NCBI GenBank assembly: GCA_031285605.1
Contig: JAITVW010000225.1
Location: 1-14,718 of the forward strand
Direction of reading: 5' to 3'
Source: Fusobacteriales bacterium
GTDB taxonomy: Bacteria; Fusobacteriota; Fusobacteriia; Fusobacteriales; Leptotrichiaceae
DNA: 14,718 bases
Positions 1-6,026 of this stretch are shown in pieces; within the stretch, counting starts at the first letter, position 1, and every line of letters starts with the position of its first letter. The translations under genes were made by a program, and so were the position numbers. Under the pieces are notes generated by a model. It had not been told where the DNA came from and did not search any database. It was given only the letters and a program-made list of their open reading frames with translations.

Positions 1-636
1 ATGCCTGACACTATGAGCACAGAGCGGCGGAATATTCTAAAAGCCCTCAATGCAGAACTGATTCTTACCGACGGTGCACGCGGTATGAAGGGTAGCATAG
101 AAAAGGCAGAATCTCTAGCGAGTAAAAATAAAAATTATTTTATGCCTGAACAATTCAGCAATCCGGCAAATGTCGAAGCACACTATGAAACTACAGGAGA
201 GGAAATATTAAGGGATCTTCCCGATATAGATGTTTTCATAGCAGGTGTAGGTTCAGGAGGAACTTTAAGCGGTGTAGGACAAAGATTAAAAGAGTATTCG
301 CTTGATATACAGGTTATAGCTGTAGAGCCTCTTACATCAGCGGTTATTTCCGGAGAAAACCCGGGAAGACATCAAATTCAAGGTTTAGGTGCGGGATTTA
401 TTCCTGATACACTCAATATGAAAGTAATTGACAGAACAATGCCTGTTTCAGATAATAAGGCCTTTGAATTTGTTAAACTAATAGCAAGAAAATGTGGTTT
501 ATTTCTGGGTGTTTCTACAGGTGCCAATGTAGCCGCAGCATATGAAATTGCCAAGAATATGGAAAAAGGACAAAAAGTACTTACCATAGCTTCCGATACA
601 GGAGAAAAATACCTGTCGCTGAATATTCACAAATAG
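1..636 (+). CDS. cysK: Cysteine synthase A (O-acetylserine sulfhydrylase), 3' part
   Basis: PLP enzyme that makes cysteine from O-acetylserine and sulfide in the cytoplasm. The gene enters from the left edge: the ATG at base 1 is an internal methionine of the conserved M-P-(D/E)-T-M-S stretch. About 100 N-terminal residues, including the PLP-binding lysine, lie outside. What is visible is typical of the family: GARGMKG near residues 25-31 of this fragment, QFSNPAN (51-57), the phosphate-binding loop GSGGT (84-88), a GLGAGF stretch and the C-terminal SDTGEKYLS. The gene ends at TAG (634-636), and the Shine-Dalgarno of cysE overlaps this stop, so the two genes form an operon. The family call is firm. 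CysK versus the closely related CysM is less so, but the sequence reads as CysK. Confidence 0.95.
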   Translation: MPDTMSTERRNILKALNAELILTDGARGMKGSIEKAESLASKNKNYFMPEQFSNPANVEAHYETTGEEILRDLPDIDVFIAGVGSGGTLSGVGQRLKEYSLDIQVIAVEPLTSAVISGENPGRHQIQGLGAGFIPDTLNMKVIDRTMPVSDNKAFEFVKLIARKCGLFLGVSTGANVAAAYEIAKNMEKGQKVLTIASDTGEKYLSLNIHK

Positions 637-644
637 GAGGTGAT
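635..644 (+). promoter_or_regulatory. Strong Shine-Dalgarno that fixes the cysE start
   Basis: AGGAGGTGAT is a full match to the 16S rRNA 3' end complement. It overlaps the cysK stop codon. In the cysE frame the only initiation-like codon at a normal distance is ATT at 650, nine bases after GGAGG. The next usual start codon in frame, TTG at 674, is 33 bases away. The ATG at 658 is in another frame and closes after eleven codons. Confidence 0.75.
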
Positions 645-649
645 TTTCG

Positions 650-1177
650 ATTTTTAAATGGTTAAACGGCGAATTGCAGAATATATTGGATAAAGACCCG
701 GCGGCAAATAATAAATTACAGGTTTTTTTGCTTTATCCGTCAATACATGCCGTAATTCATCATAAAATTTCACATTTTTTATACAAGAAAAAAATAATTT
801 TTTTAGCAAGATTAATTTCACAAATTTCCAGATTCTTTACAGGTATAGAAATACACCCCGGCGCCCATATAAAAAAACAGCTGTTTATGGATCACGGTAT
901 GGGTATTGTTATCGGTGAAACTTCTGTTATTGGTGAAAATGTTACTATTTATCACGGAGTTACTTTGGGGGGTGTTTCACTTGACAAAGGAAAAAGACAT
1001 CCGACTGTAGGAAATAATGTTATAATCGGTGCGGGAGCGAAAGTTCTGGGGAACATAACTATTGGTGATAATTCCAAAATCGGGGCAAATTCAGTCATAC
1101 TGAAAGATATTCCGAAAGACTCTGTTGCTGTAGGAATCCCGGGTAAAATAATCACTAAAAGCAGTTCCGATTCATAA
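650..1177 (+). CDS. cysE: Serine O-acetyltransferase, apparent ATT start
   Basis: Acetylates serine with acetyl-CoA, the first step of cysteine synthesis, and feeds O-acetylserine to CysK encoded just upstream. The protein is of the short type: a helical N-terminal part followed by left-handed beta-helix hexapeptide repeats. It carries the catalytic DHGMG (D81-H82 from the ATT start), [15 protein letters not shown] and AVGIPGK. The open frame contains no ATG at the right place. From TTG at 674 the protein has 167 residues and no ribosome site. From ATT at 650 it has 175 residues and begins [18 protein letters not shown], which matches the usual N-terminus of short CysE proteins (MFxxLKEDIxxxxxxDPAA). 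I therefore chose ATT. The C-terminus ends in SSSDS rather than the isoleucine that docks into CysK in the E. coli complex. Confidence 0.93.
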   Translation: MFKWLNGELQNILDKDPAANNKLQVFLLYPSIHAVIHHKISHFLYKKKIIFLARLISQISRFFTGIEIHPGAHIKKQLFMDHGMGIVIGETSVIGENVTIYHGVTLGGVSLDKGKRHPTVGNNVIIGAGAKVLGNITIGDNSKIGANSVILKDIPKDSVAVGIPGKIITKSSSDS

Positions 1178-1231
1178 AAATTTTTAAAATAAAAATTACA
1201 GTTTGAAAATTTCTCTGTTTTTACAGTAGAT

Positions 1232-1271
1232 AAAAAAAAACAACATGGCTGACTGGTCCTGTTGTTTTTTT
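1232..1271. terminator. Bidirectional Rho-independent terminator
   Basis: CAACA (1241-1245) pairs with TGTTG (1260-1264), extended inward by GG/CC with one bulged T. The stem is flanked by nine A on the left (1232-1240) and seven T on the right (1265-1271), which also pair. It lies between the convergent cysE and the lipoprotein gene and can end transcription from both sides. Confidence 0.85.
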
Positions 1272-1276
1272 ATGGT

Positions 1277-1810
1277 TTATTTTGCATAAATTATCAATTC
1301 ATCTTCTGTTCCAAATATTACTTCTATTCCGTATGTCAAATTATTTTTCGTAACAACTGTTGATGAAGTTGCATTTTCCAGTTTATTCAGAAGCTCTTCA
1401 TATATTATCTGGGCATCTTCGTCTGTCAGCTTCGTATCTGAAGCCATAATTACCGACAGGGACAGTTTTCTGAATGTCTCCATATTGCTTTCATCTTTAC
1501 CTGTTACTTTCCCTACTATTGCTGTTGGAGTAAGATTTTCATAATTAATTGTTATTATTTCACTTTTATTTCCATTAATTGTGGAATAATAAAAAACTTT
1601 ACCGTCAGAATTCAAGTCCTCAAAGCTGTCTACTTTCATTCCGTTATCCTCTATTTTCTTCTTAAGTCTTCTTGAAAGTTTATCCACGTCTATACTTTTA
1701 AACAGATTTTCCTGCACTGTTTCTTTCACTTCTGCTTTTTCAGGTTGTTTTTCCTTGCCGCAACTAAACACAAATAATAGCATTAACAACATAATAAAAA
1801 AATTTTTCAT
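1277..1810 (-). CDS. Small putative lipoprotein of unknown function
   Basis: A 177-residue protein that I do not recognise. Its N-terminus is a lipoprotein signal peptide: MKNFF, a hydrophobic stretch and a lipobox ending in FVFSC with the lipidated cysteine at 17. It should therefore be exported and anchored in a membrane. After the cysteine comes a charged linker (K/E-rich, about 18-35) and a compact, probably mixed alpha/beta domain. There are no further cysteines and no catalytic motif that I can name. A good ribosome site (GGAGG) precedes the ATG. It is the last gene after rpsR, separated by a perfect hairpin, so it may be expressed partly by read-through from the ribosomal operon. The lipoprotein call is solid; any function would be a guess. 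Confidence 0.8.
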   Translation of the reverse strand: MKNFFIMLLMLLFVFSCGKEKQPEKAEVKETVQENLFKSIDVDKLSRRLKKKIEDNGMKVDSFEDLNSDGKVFYYSTINGNKSEIITINYENLTPTAIVGKVTGKDESNMETFRKLSLSVIMASDTKLTDEDAQIIYEELLNKLENATSSTVVTKNNLTYGIEVIFGTEDELIIYAK

Positions 1811-1830
1811 TTATACCTCCTAAATTTAAA

Positions 1831-1854
1831 ATAAGATGACAGGTGTCATCTTAT
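1831..1854 (-). terminator. Perfect 11-bp hairpin at the rpsR stop codon (terminator or attenuator)
   Basis: ATAAGATGACA (1831-1841) and TGTCATCTTAT (1844-1854) are exact inverted copies separated by two bases. The stem includes the rpsR stop codon (1851-1853). On the minus strand it is followed by a broken T-rich run (TTTAAATTTA) and then directly by the lipoprotein ribosome site. This fits a weak terminator that leaks into the lipoprotein gene, or an RNA processing or protecting stem. The T run is poorer than at the other terminators here. Confidence 0.55.
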
Positions 1855-2075
1855 CTCTCTATTTTTGTATAAGGCAATAATGCTATTTGTCTTGATCTCT
1901 TTATAGCTGCCGCTATTTTTCTTTGAATTTTAGCATCTAATCCTGTCACTCTTGCAGGAGAAATCTTCCCTTTATCATTCATGAAATTCTTTAATAATTC
2001 TACATTTTTATAATTAATATCTTCTACTTTGAATTTTACTTTTGGTCTTCTTTTTCTTCTTTTGAACTCTGCCAT
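1851..2075 (-). CDS. rpsR: 30S ribosomal protein S18
   Basis: Small-subunit ribosomal protein that pairs with S6 and binds the 16S rRNA central domain. It has 74 residues, the normal length. The basic N-terminus ([12 protein letters not shown]), the [14 protein letters not shown] segment, [10 protein letters not shown] and the C-terminal [14 protein letters not shown] are all family hallmarks. A strong GGAGGTG ribosome site precedes the ATG. It follows ssb by 18 bases in the widespread rpsF-ssb-rpsR order, so S6 and S18 are made from one message. Confidence 0.98.
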   Translation of the reverse strand: MAEFKRRKRRPKVKFKVEDINYKNVELLKNFMNDKGKISPARVTGLDAKIQRKIAAAIKRSRQIALLPYTKIER

Positions 2076-2093
2076 TTTACTTTCACCTCCTAA

Positions 2094-2501
2094 TTAAAAT
2101 GGAAAATCATCATCATCGATTGTATCTTCACTGACTACTTCATTACTGAAGCCAGACTCACCTGATGATTTTTTATCTTCATATGACGACCCGCCGGATG
2201 CTGCTGTGTCAATAAAATCAAATTTATCTACTATAACCTCTGTCATCCATTTAGTTTCACCGTTCTGCTCGTAGCTTCTTACGCTCAATCTTCCCTGCAG
2301 AGCGATTCTCCTACCTTTTCTCAGATACTCAGCTATAGTTTCTGCTCTTTTATCCCAGGCAACACAGTTTATAAAATCTGCTTCGTCTCTGTTAAATTCT
2401 CTCGTTACAGCTATAGAAAATTTACAAAAAGCTTTTCCTGACTGAGAATATTTCAATTCAGGATCTCTTGTCAATCTTCCTATTAAAGTTACTAAATTCA
2501 T
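2094..2501 (-). CDS. ssb: Single-stranded DNA-binding protein
   Basis: Binds and protects single-stranded DNA in replication, repair and recombination, and recruits partner enzymes through its acidic tail. It has 135 residues. The N-terminal OB fold runs to about residue 105 and shows NLVTLIGRLTRDPELKY, FSIAV, FINCVAWDKRAE and LQGRLSVRSYE. A short Gly/Ser/Glu-rich linker then leads to the tail, which ends DDDDFPF, the canonical protein-docking tip. The ribosome site is AAGGGGG upstream of ATG. It sits between rpsF and rpsR but is separated from rpsF by 153 bases, much more than is usual in this operon (see the hairpin there). Confidence 0.97.
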   Translation of the reverse strand: MNLVTLIGRLTRDPELKYSQSGKAFCKFSIAVTREFNRDEADFINCVAWDKRAETIAEYLRKGRRIALQGRLSVRSYEQNGETKWMTEVIVDKFDFIDTAASGGSSYEDKKSSGESGFSNEVVSEDTIDDDDFPF

Positions 2502-2555
2502 ATGAATTCCCCCTTAAAATAAATTTTTACCCAATTAACCTTTTAACTCCCATTA

Positions 2556-2598
2556 GTACCGTAATTTGTTTAATACTTAAAATAAACAGCTTTGGTAC
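2556..2598 (-). other. Imperfect inverted repeat in the rpsF-ssb spacer
   Basis: GTACC (2556-2560) pairs with GGTAC (2594-2598), and inside it TGTTTA (2567-2572) pairs with TAAACA (2583-2588), with a 6/5-base internal loop and a 10-base terminal loop. It lies in the 153-base non-coding gap ahead of ssb. It could be a processing site or a leader structure. No T run follows, so it does not look like a terminator. I see no convincing promoter here: TTGTAC at the hairpin has no good partner -10 box. Confidence 0.35.
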
Positions 2599-2654
2599 AA
2601 GTGCTTTGACACTGATATTTATTTCATAAACTGAATTAACACTTTATAAAAACA

Positions 2655-2939
2655 CTAGTCAGCTTTGACTATCATATACTTCATAAGGCTTTCGTTGATA
2701 TTCAACTTACCTTCTACTTCAGTCAGTCTAGTACCGTCCATTTGGAATGTAGTCAGAACATAATATCCGTTATCTTTTTTATTGATAGGATACGCTAATT
2801 TTCTGTCTCCCCAAATCTCTGTTTTAACAGAATCTGCTCCCGAAGCTTTTAATGTATCTTCCACAAACTTAATTCCAGCTTGTTTCTCTTCTTCTGTTAA
2901 CTGAGTTGACACGATGAACATGATCTCGTAATTTCTCAT
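2655..2939 (-). CDS. rpsF: 30S ribosomal protein S6
   Basis: Small-subunit ribosomal protein that forms a heterodimer with S18 on the central domain of 16S rRNA. It has 94 residues, normal for the family. It begins MRNYEIMFIVSTQLTEEE, followed by the central WGDRKLAYPINKKDNGYYVL, which is diagnostic, and the C-terminal NINESLMKYMIVKAD. The ATG is preceded by AAGGAGA at a good distance. It is the first gene of the rpsF-ssb-rpsR operon, with its own promoter and a leader of about 53 bases that can fold and may mediate feedback control. Confidence 0.98.
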   Translation of the reverse strand: MRNYEIMFIVSTQLTEEEKQAGIKFVEDTLKASGADSVKTEIWGDRKLAYPINKKDNGYYVLTTFQMDGTRLTEVEGKLNINESLMKYMIVKAD

Positions 2940-2952
2940 AGTTTCTCTCCTT

Positions 2953-2993
2953 CCCTGTGGTTTTTCAGCCTTGTTATGTTTAACAAAGCAGGG
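2953..2993 (-). promoter_or_regulatory. Structured rpsF leader, candidate S6:S18 autoregulatory element
   Basis: The transcript leader can form an outer stem CCCTG/CAGGG (2989-2993 with 2953-2957) and an inner 7-bp hairpin (2982-2988 with 2969-2975, one G-U pair, loop AAACAT). An asymmetric 11-base bulge on the 3' side lies between them. The outer stem ends next to the AAGGAG ribosome site, so protein binding could block initiation. An S6:S18 dimer is known to bind such rpsF leaders in many bacteria, usually through a conserved CCG in a bulge. No CCG is present here, so the assignment is tentative. Confidence 0.45.
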
Positions 2994-2999
2994 TATCTT

Positions 3000-3028
3000 A
3001 TTTTATCAAAATTTATACTTTTTTTCAA
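3000..3028 (-). promoter_or_regulatory. Promoter of the rpsF operon
   Basis: On the minus strand, -35 TTGAAA (3023-3028) and -10 TAAAAT (3000-3005) are separated by exactly 17 bases. Transcription would start near 2993, just at the foot of the leader hairpin. The DNA upstream of the -35 is nearly pure A/T, as in an UP element. Confidence 0.8.
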
Positions 3029-3139
3029 GGAATAAATTTATTTTAAATTTTTTTATGTTGAATTTATTCATTTATGCTTTTGAATTTTCTTTTTTAAAGA
3101 ATACCTCTAAGTTTATATTTACCCGTATTTTTTATACTG

Positions 3140-3170
3140 AAAAAAGATCTGCCGTCACAACAGATCCTTT
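3140..3170 (-). terminator. Rho-independent terminator after ftsZ
   Basis: On the minus strand GATCTG (3161-3166) pairs with CAGATC (3146-3151). The stem is extended outward by a G-U pair and A-T pairs, has a nine-base loop, and is followed by TTTTTT (3140-3145). It lies about 10 bases past the ftsZ stop and closes the dcw transcript. Confidence 0.85.
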
Positions 3171-3180
3171 ATATAAAAAA

Positions 3181-4284
3181 TTAATCTTCTTTTTTCTTTA
3201 AAAACTGCGGAAGTATAAATCCCGAATCATTATTAAATAATTTCCCGTCTGCTTCTTCTTTTTTGGCTGCAACTGTATTTTTTACTTCTTCTTCCTCTTC
3301 TTTTTTGATATTATTAAAAATTTCTCCGAGATTATCGTAATTTTTGTCTATAAAATCTGTAGCTACTATTGAAATTTTTAATCCTTTTACGCTGTCATCC
3401 AGTACAGTACCAAAAATAAGATTTGCATTTGCCTCTCCGGCTGTTTCTCTTATCAGACTCGAAATCTGCTGTACTTCATTTAATCCTAAATCATATCCGC
3501 CTGTGATATTTAACAGTATCTTTCTCGCACCTTCGATAGATTTTTCCAGTAACGGACTGTTTAATGCCTGTTCTGTAGCTGCTCTTGCTCTGTCTTCGCC
3601 TTCTGATTCCCCGAAACCAAGCATAGCTACTCCTGAGTCTTTCATTGTTGCTCTGATATCAGCAAAATCCAGATTTACAAATCCCTGCTTTGTTATCAGT
3701 TCCGATATACCTCTTACACCGGCCTTTAATACATTATTAGCCTCTTTAAAAGCATTCATAAGTGTTATATTTAAATTAGGCAGCTCAAATAATTTGTCAT
3801 TAGGAATGGCAATCATTGTATCCACATATTTTCTCAGATTTTCGATACCCGTATCTGCATTTTTCTTTCTTTGAGGTCCTTCAAAAGCAAAAGGCTTTGT
3901 TACTATAGCTACTGTCAGAATTTCCAACTCTCTTGCTACTTCGGCAATAATAGGCGCAGCACCTGTACCGGTTCCTCCACCCATTCCGGCTGTTATGAAC
4001 AGCATATCTGTTTCTTCCAAAACCTGCCTGATTTTTTCTTTAGATTCTAATGCCGCTTCTCTCCCTCTTTCAGGATCGGCACCCGCTCCCAAACCTTTTG
4101 TAGCTCTGTCACCAAGATGTATTTTCATTCCAGCTTTTGAGTCTTCTAAGTCCTGAGAATCTGTGTTTGCAGCTATAAATTCCACACCGTGGATTCCAGT
4201 TTCTATCATATCATTTATAGCATTTCCGCCGGCTCCGCCAACACCAATTACTTTAATTGTGGCTCTATTTAGGATCTCTTCCAT
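3181..4284 (-). CDS. ftsZ: Cell division GTPase FtsZ
   Basis: Tubulin-like GTPase that polymerises at mid-cell into the Z ring and recruits the divisome. It has 367 residues. The nucleotide-binding elements are all present: GVGGAGGNA (about 14-22), the tubulin signature GGGTGTG (102-108) and AIPNDKLF (159-166). The T7 synergy loop is NLDFAD (204-209). The core ends near 315 and leads to a short linker with a run of six glutamates, then the conserved C-terminal peptide ILPQFLKKK (357-365), which binds membrane tethers and regulators. The start lies 20 bases inside the ftsQ 3' end, with GGAGGG as ribosome site, so the two are translationally coupled. It is the last gene of the cluster. No ftsA lies next to it. 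Confidence 0.99.
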   Translation of the reverse strand: MEEILNRATIKVIGVGGAGGNAINDMIETGIHGVEFIAANTDSQDLEDSKAGMKIHLGDRATKGLGAGADPERGREAALESKEKIRQVLEETDMLFITAGMGGGTGTGAAPIIAEVARELEILTVAIVTKPFAFEGPQRKKNADTGIENLRKYVDTMIAIPNDKLFELPNLNITLMNAFKEANNVLKAGVRGISELITKQGFVNLDFADIRATMKDSGVAMLGFGESEGEDRARAATEQALNSPLLEKSIEGARKILLNITGGYDLGLNEVQQISSLIRETAGEANANLIFGTVLDDSVKGLKISIVATDFIDKNYDNLGEIFNNIKKEEEEEVKNTVAAKKEEADGKLFNNDSGFILPQFLKKKED

Positions 4285-4990
4285 TTTTTCCCTCCAAATT
4301 TGTTTGCAATAAATCTTTTTCTTTTAAATTAATATCCTTAAACCTCAAATCTATGTATTCTACTTTCTTATTTTCATTAATTAAGCTCTTATATAATTTA
4401 AAGCAGTTATCATACTTTGCAGTATCAACCACAATGGCAGTCTTAATTAAAGTTCCGTCATTTAATAAAATTTCATAATCGCTTTTTACTTTTTTTACCT
4501 CTGAAATATTACTGAAAAAACCTTCATTTTTTATCTTTGACAGTACTTGTAAAATTGTTTCTAAATCTTCTTTATTCTCAGCATTTATAACAGGTAAATT
4601 TTTATCTGTAATTTCATTTATATTTGCAAATATCTCTCCATTGTTGTTTATTACATAAAAATTATCTTTCTGTCTCAAATAAGAATAAGGTTTATTTCCT
4701 TCTATTCTAACTACCAGCTCGCTTGGATAAACTTTTTTTATTTTTACACTTTTTATTCTAACATCTTCACTAAGATATTTTTCCATTTTTTTAGTATTAA
4801 TGTAGACTAAATTCGTATTGTCTTTTATCTGTAAAATTTTCTCAGTAATATCAAATTTTATAAGTTCGTTATCTCCCTCTACCTTTACATTTACTACTTT
4901 AAAAAAATCTTTACTTGCAAATATGAATAAACCTTTTATTAATATCGTAAGCATTAACAGAAATACTAAAAATTTCAAAAATTTGAGCAT
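4265..4990 (-). CDS. ftsQ: Cell division protein FtsQ (DivIB-type)
   Basis: Bitopic divisome protein that links early and late division proteins. It has 241 residues: a short cytoplasmic N-terminus, one membrane segment (about 5-26), a POTRA domain starting at about 30 (KVVNVKVEGD) with the family's KKVYPSELVVRIEG near 84-97, and the beta domain with YVINNNGEIFA and a final VEYIDLRFKD. FtsQ diverges fast, so the call rests on this architecture and on the position before ftsZ. The ribosome site is GAGG, eight bases before ATG. Two promoter-like sites lie directly upstream. The charged C-terminal tail (KEKDLLQTNLEGKNGRDPK) overlaps ftsZ. Confidence 0.92.
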   Translation of the reverse strand: MLKFLKFLVFLLMLTILIKGLFIFASKDFFKVVNVKVEGDNELIKFDITEKILQIKDNTNLVYINTKKMEKYLSEDVRIKSVKIKKVYPSELVVRIEGNKPYSYLRQKDNFYVINNNGEIFANINEITDKNLPVINAENKEDLETILQVLSKIKNEGFFSNISEVKKVKSDYEILLNDGTLIKTAIVVDTAKYDNCFKLYKSLINENKKVEYIDLRFKDINLKEKDLLQTNLEGKNGRDPK

Positions 4991-5017
4991 CTAATCAACC
5001 TCATTATTGTTAAAAGA

Positions 5018-5046
5018 ATTATACACTAATTTTTTATATTTTTCAA
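5018..5046 (-). promoter_or_regulatory. Promoter P1 of ftsQ-ftsZ
   Basis: On the minus strand, -35 TTGAAA (5041-5046), a 17-base spacer and a perfect -10 TATAAT (5018-5023). The start would be near 5011, giving a short leader of about 20 bases ahead of the ftsQ ATG. Confidence 0.75.
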
Positions 5047-5055
5047 ACTTGTTTT

Positions 5056-5084
5056 TTTATATAACAAATCAGCGAGAATGTCAA
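5056..5084 (-). promoter_or_regulatory. Promoter P2 of ftsQ-ftsZ
   Basis: On the minus strand, a perfect -35 TTGACA (5079-5084), a 17-base spacer and -10 TATAAA (5056-5061). It begins six bases after the murB stop codon and is in tandem with P1, 38 bases further upstream. Confidence 0.75.
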
Positions 5085-5089
5085 CAATT

Positions 5090-5941
5090 TTATTTTACTA
5101 TTATTATCTCTGTTTGTAAATCAATATTATTTTTTTCTTTTATAATTTCCTTAACATGCTCTATTACACCCATTACATCTTCAAAACCTGCTTCTCCCAG
5201 ATTTACTATAAAATTAGGATGTTTTGGCGAAACCATTGCATTTCCTACTCTGTATTCTTTCAAACCAGCGTCCGAAATTAACTGTGCGGCAAAATTCTGA
5301 TCCGGATTTTTGAATGTACTTCCGAGATTCGGCAGTTCCAGCGGATGTCTTTCTTCTCTTTTATCTTTTTTATCCTGTGAACATTCTTTATCAAAGCCTT
5401 TTGAAAATTTAAAGTATACTTCTACTACGATCCATCTGTTTTCTTTTATGTCAGTTGTTCTGTAATTATAATTCAACTCGCTTTTATCGAATACTTTTAT
5501 ATTTCCGTCAAGATCACATATTTTTATTTTATCTATACAGTCAAAAATTTCTGTACCGTAAGCTCCGCCGTTCATATTTACAAGACCGCCTACCGAGCCC
5601 GGAATACCTGTTATATTTTCAAGTCCTGCATAATCATTTGCTTCCATAAAATCAATCAGGTCATCAAGATTTGCCCCTGAACCTATACATACTATATCAT
5701 AATTTTCATTTTTTTCAATTACTTTCATATAATTAAATTCTTTCAGCGATATAAAGCTTATATCAAGATCCTTATCGCTTATTAGTGTATTTGTTCCGTT
5801 CCCTATTAAAAAAACCTTATTTCTTGTTTTCAAAACTTCTTTTAATTCGTCTTCTTTTTCTATAAAAATTAATTCTTTTGCTCTTCCGCCTATTTTCATA
5901 TTTGAATAATTTTTCATTTCTACATTCGCTAATATTTTCAT
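5090..5941 (-). CDS. murB: UDP-N-acetylenolpyruvoylglucosamine reductase
   Basis: FAD and NADPH dependent cytoplasmic enzyme that completes UDP-N-acetylmuramic acid. From the ATG at 5941 it has 283 residues, the length of type II MurB proteins. FAD-binding motifs are GNGTNTLISD (48-57) and ENITGIPGSVGG (108-119), then YRTTD (160-164). The catalytic serine is in GSTFKNP (207-213), and the C-terminus has the QTEI stretch with the conserved glutamate. The frame stays open to a TTG at 6025, but the extra 28 residues are not MurB-like. The ATG at 5941 begins MKILANVEMKNYSNMKIGG, the normal start, and has GAGGG upstream. It follows murC by about 85 bases, the largest gap within the cluster, which contains a hairpin. 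Confidence 0.96.
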   Translation of the reverse strand: MKILANVEMKNYSNMKIGGRAKELIFIEKEDELKEVLKTRNKVFLIGNGTNTLISDKDLDISFISLKEFNYMKVIEKNENYDIVCIGSGANLDDLIDFMEANDYAGLENITGIPGSVGGLVNMNGGAYGTEIFDCIDKIKICDLDGNIKVFDKSELNYNYRTTDIKENRWIVVEVYFKFSKGFDKECSQDKKDKREERHPLELPNLGSTFKNPDQNFAAQLISDAGLKEYRVGNAMVSPKHPNFIVNLGEAGFEDVMGVIEHVKEIIKEKNNIDLQTEIIIVK

Positions 5942-5970
5942 AATTTCTATCCCTCTATTTAATGTTTTAT

Positions 5971-6006
5971 CCGGCTTATATCTTAACTGATAAATGCCGG
6001 TGTCAA
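5971..6006 (-). promoter_or_regulatory. Hairpin and lone -35 box in the murC-murB spacer
   Basis: On the minus strand a perfect TTGACA (6001-6006) is followed by a hairpin: CCGGC (5996-6000) pairs with GCCGG (5971-5975), continued by TTAT/ATAA after a two-base bulge. A good -10 is missing: TATAAG lies at 20 bases, too far, and the 17-base position reads AGATAT. No T run follows the hairpin. It may be a weak promoter or a folded murB leader. Confidence 0.35.
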
Positions 6007-6026
6007 AGCTCTTATACCTGTACAAA

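Noticed and set aside
658..693. ATG at 658 as the start of a gene after the strong ribosome site
   Set aside because: The frame closes after eleven codons ([11 protein letters not shown]), while the CysE-like N-terminus is read in another frame from 650. A tiny regulatory peptide is possible but unsupported.
2528..2555. Eight-codon minus-strand frame (MGVKRLIG) ahead of ssb as a leader peptide
   Set aside because: It has no ribosome site and no attenuator-like structure around it.
2971..3201. 76-codon open frame on the plus strand between rpsF and ftsZ
   Set aside because: It has no ribosome site, consists mostly of Phe/Leu/Lys from A/T runs, and covers the rpsF promoter, the ftsZ terminator and the ftsZ 3' end.
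3344..3874. 176-codon open frame antisense to ftsZ
   Set aside because: It is a reverse-frame shadow of a strongly conserved gene, with a composition set by the ftsZ codons and no promoter or ribosome site.
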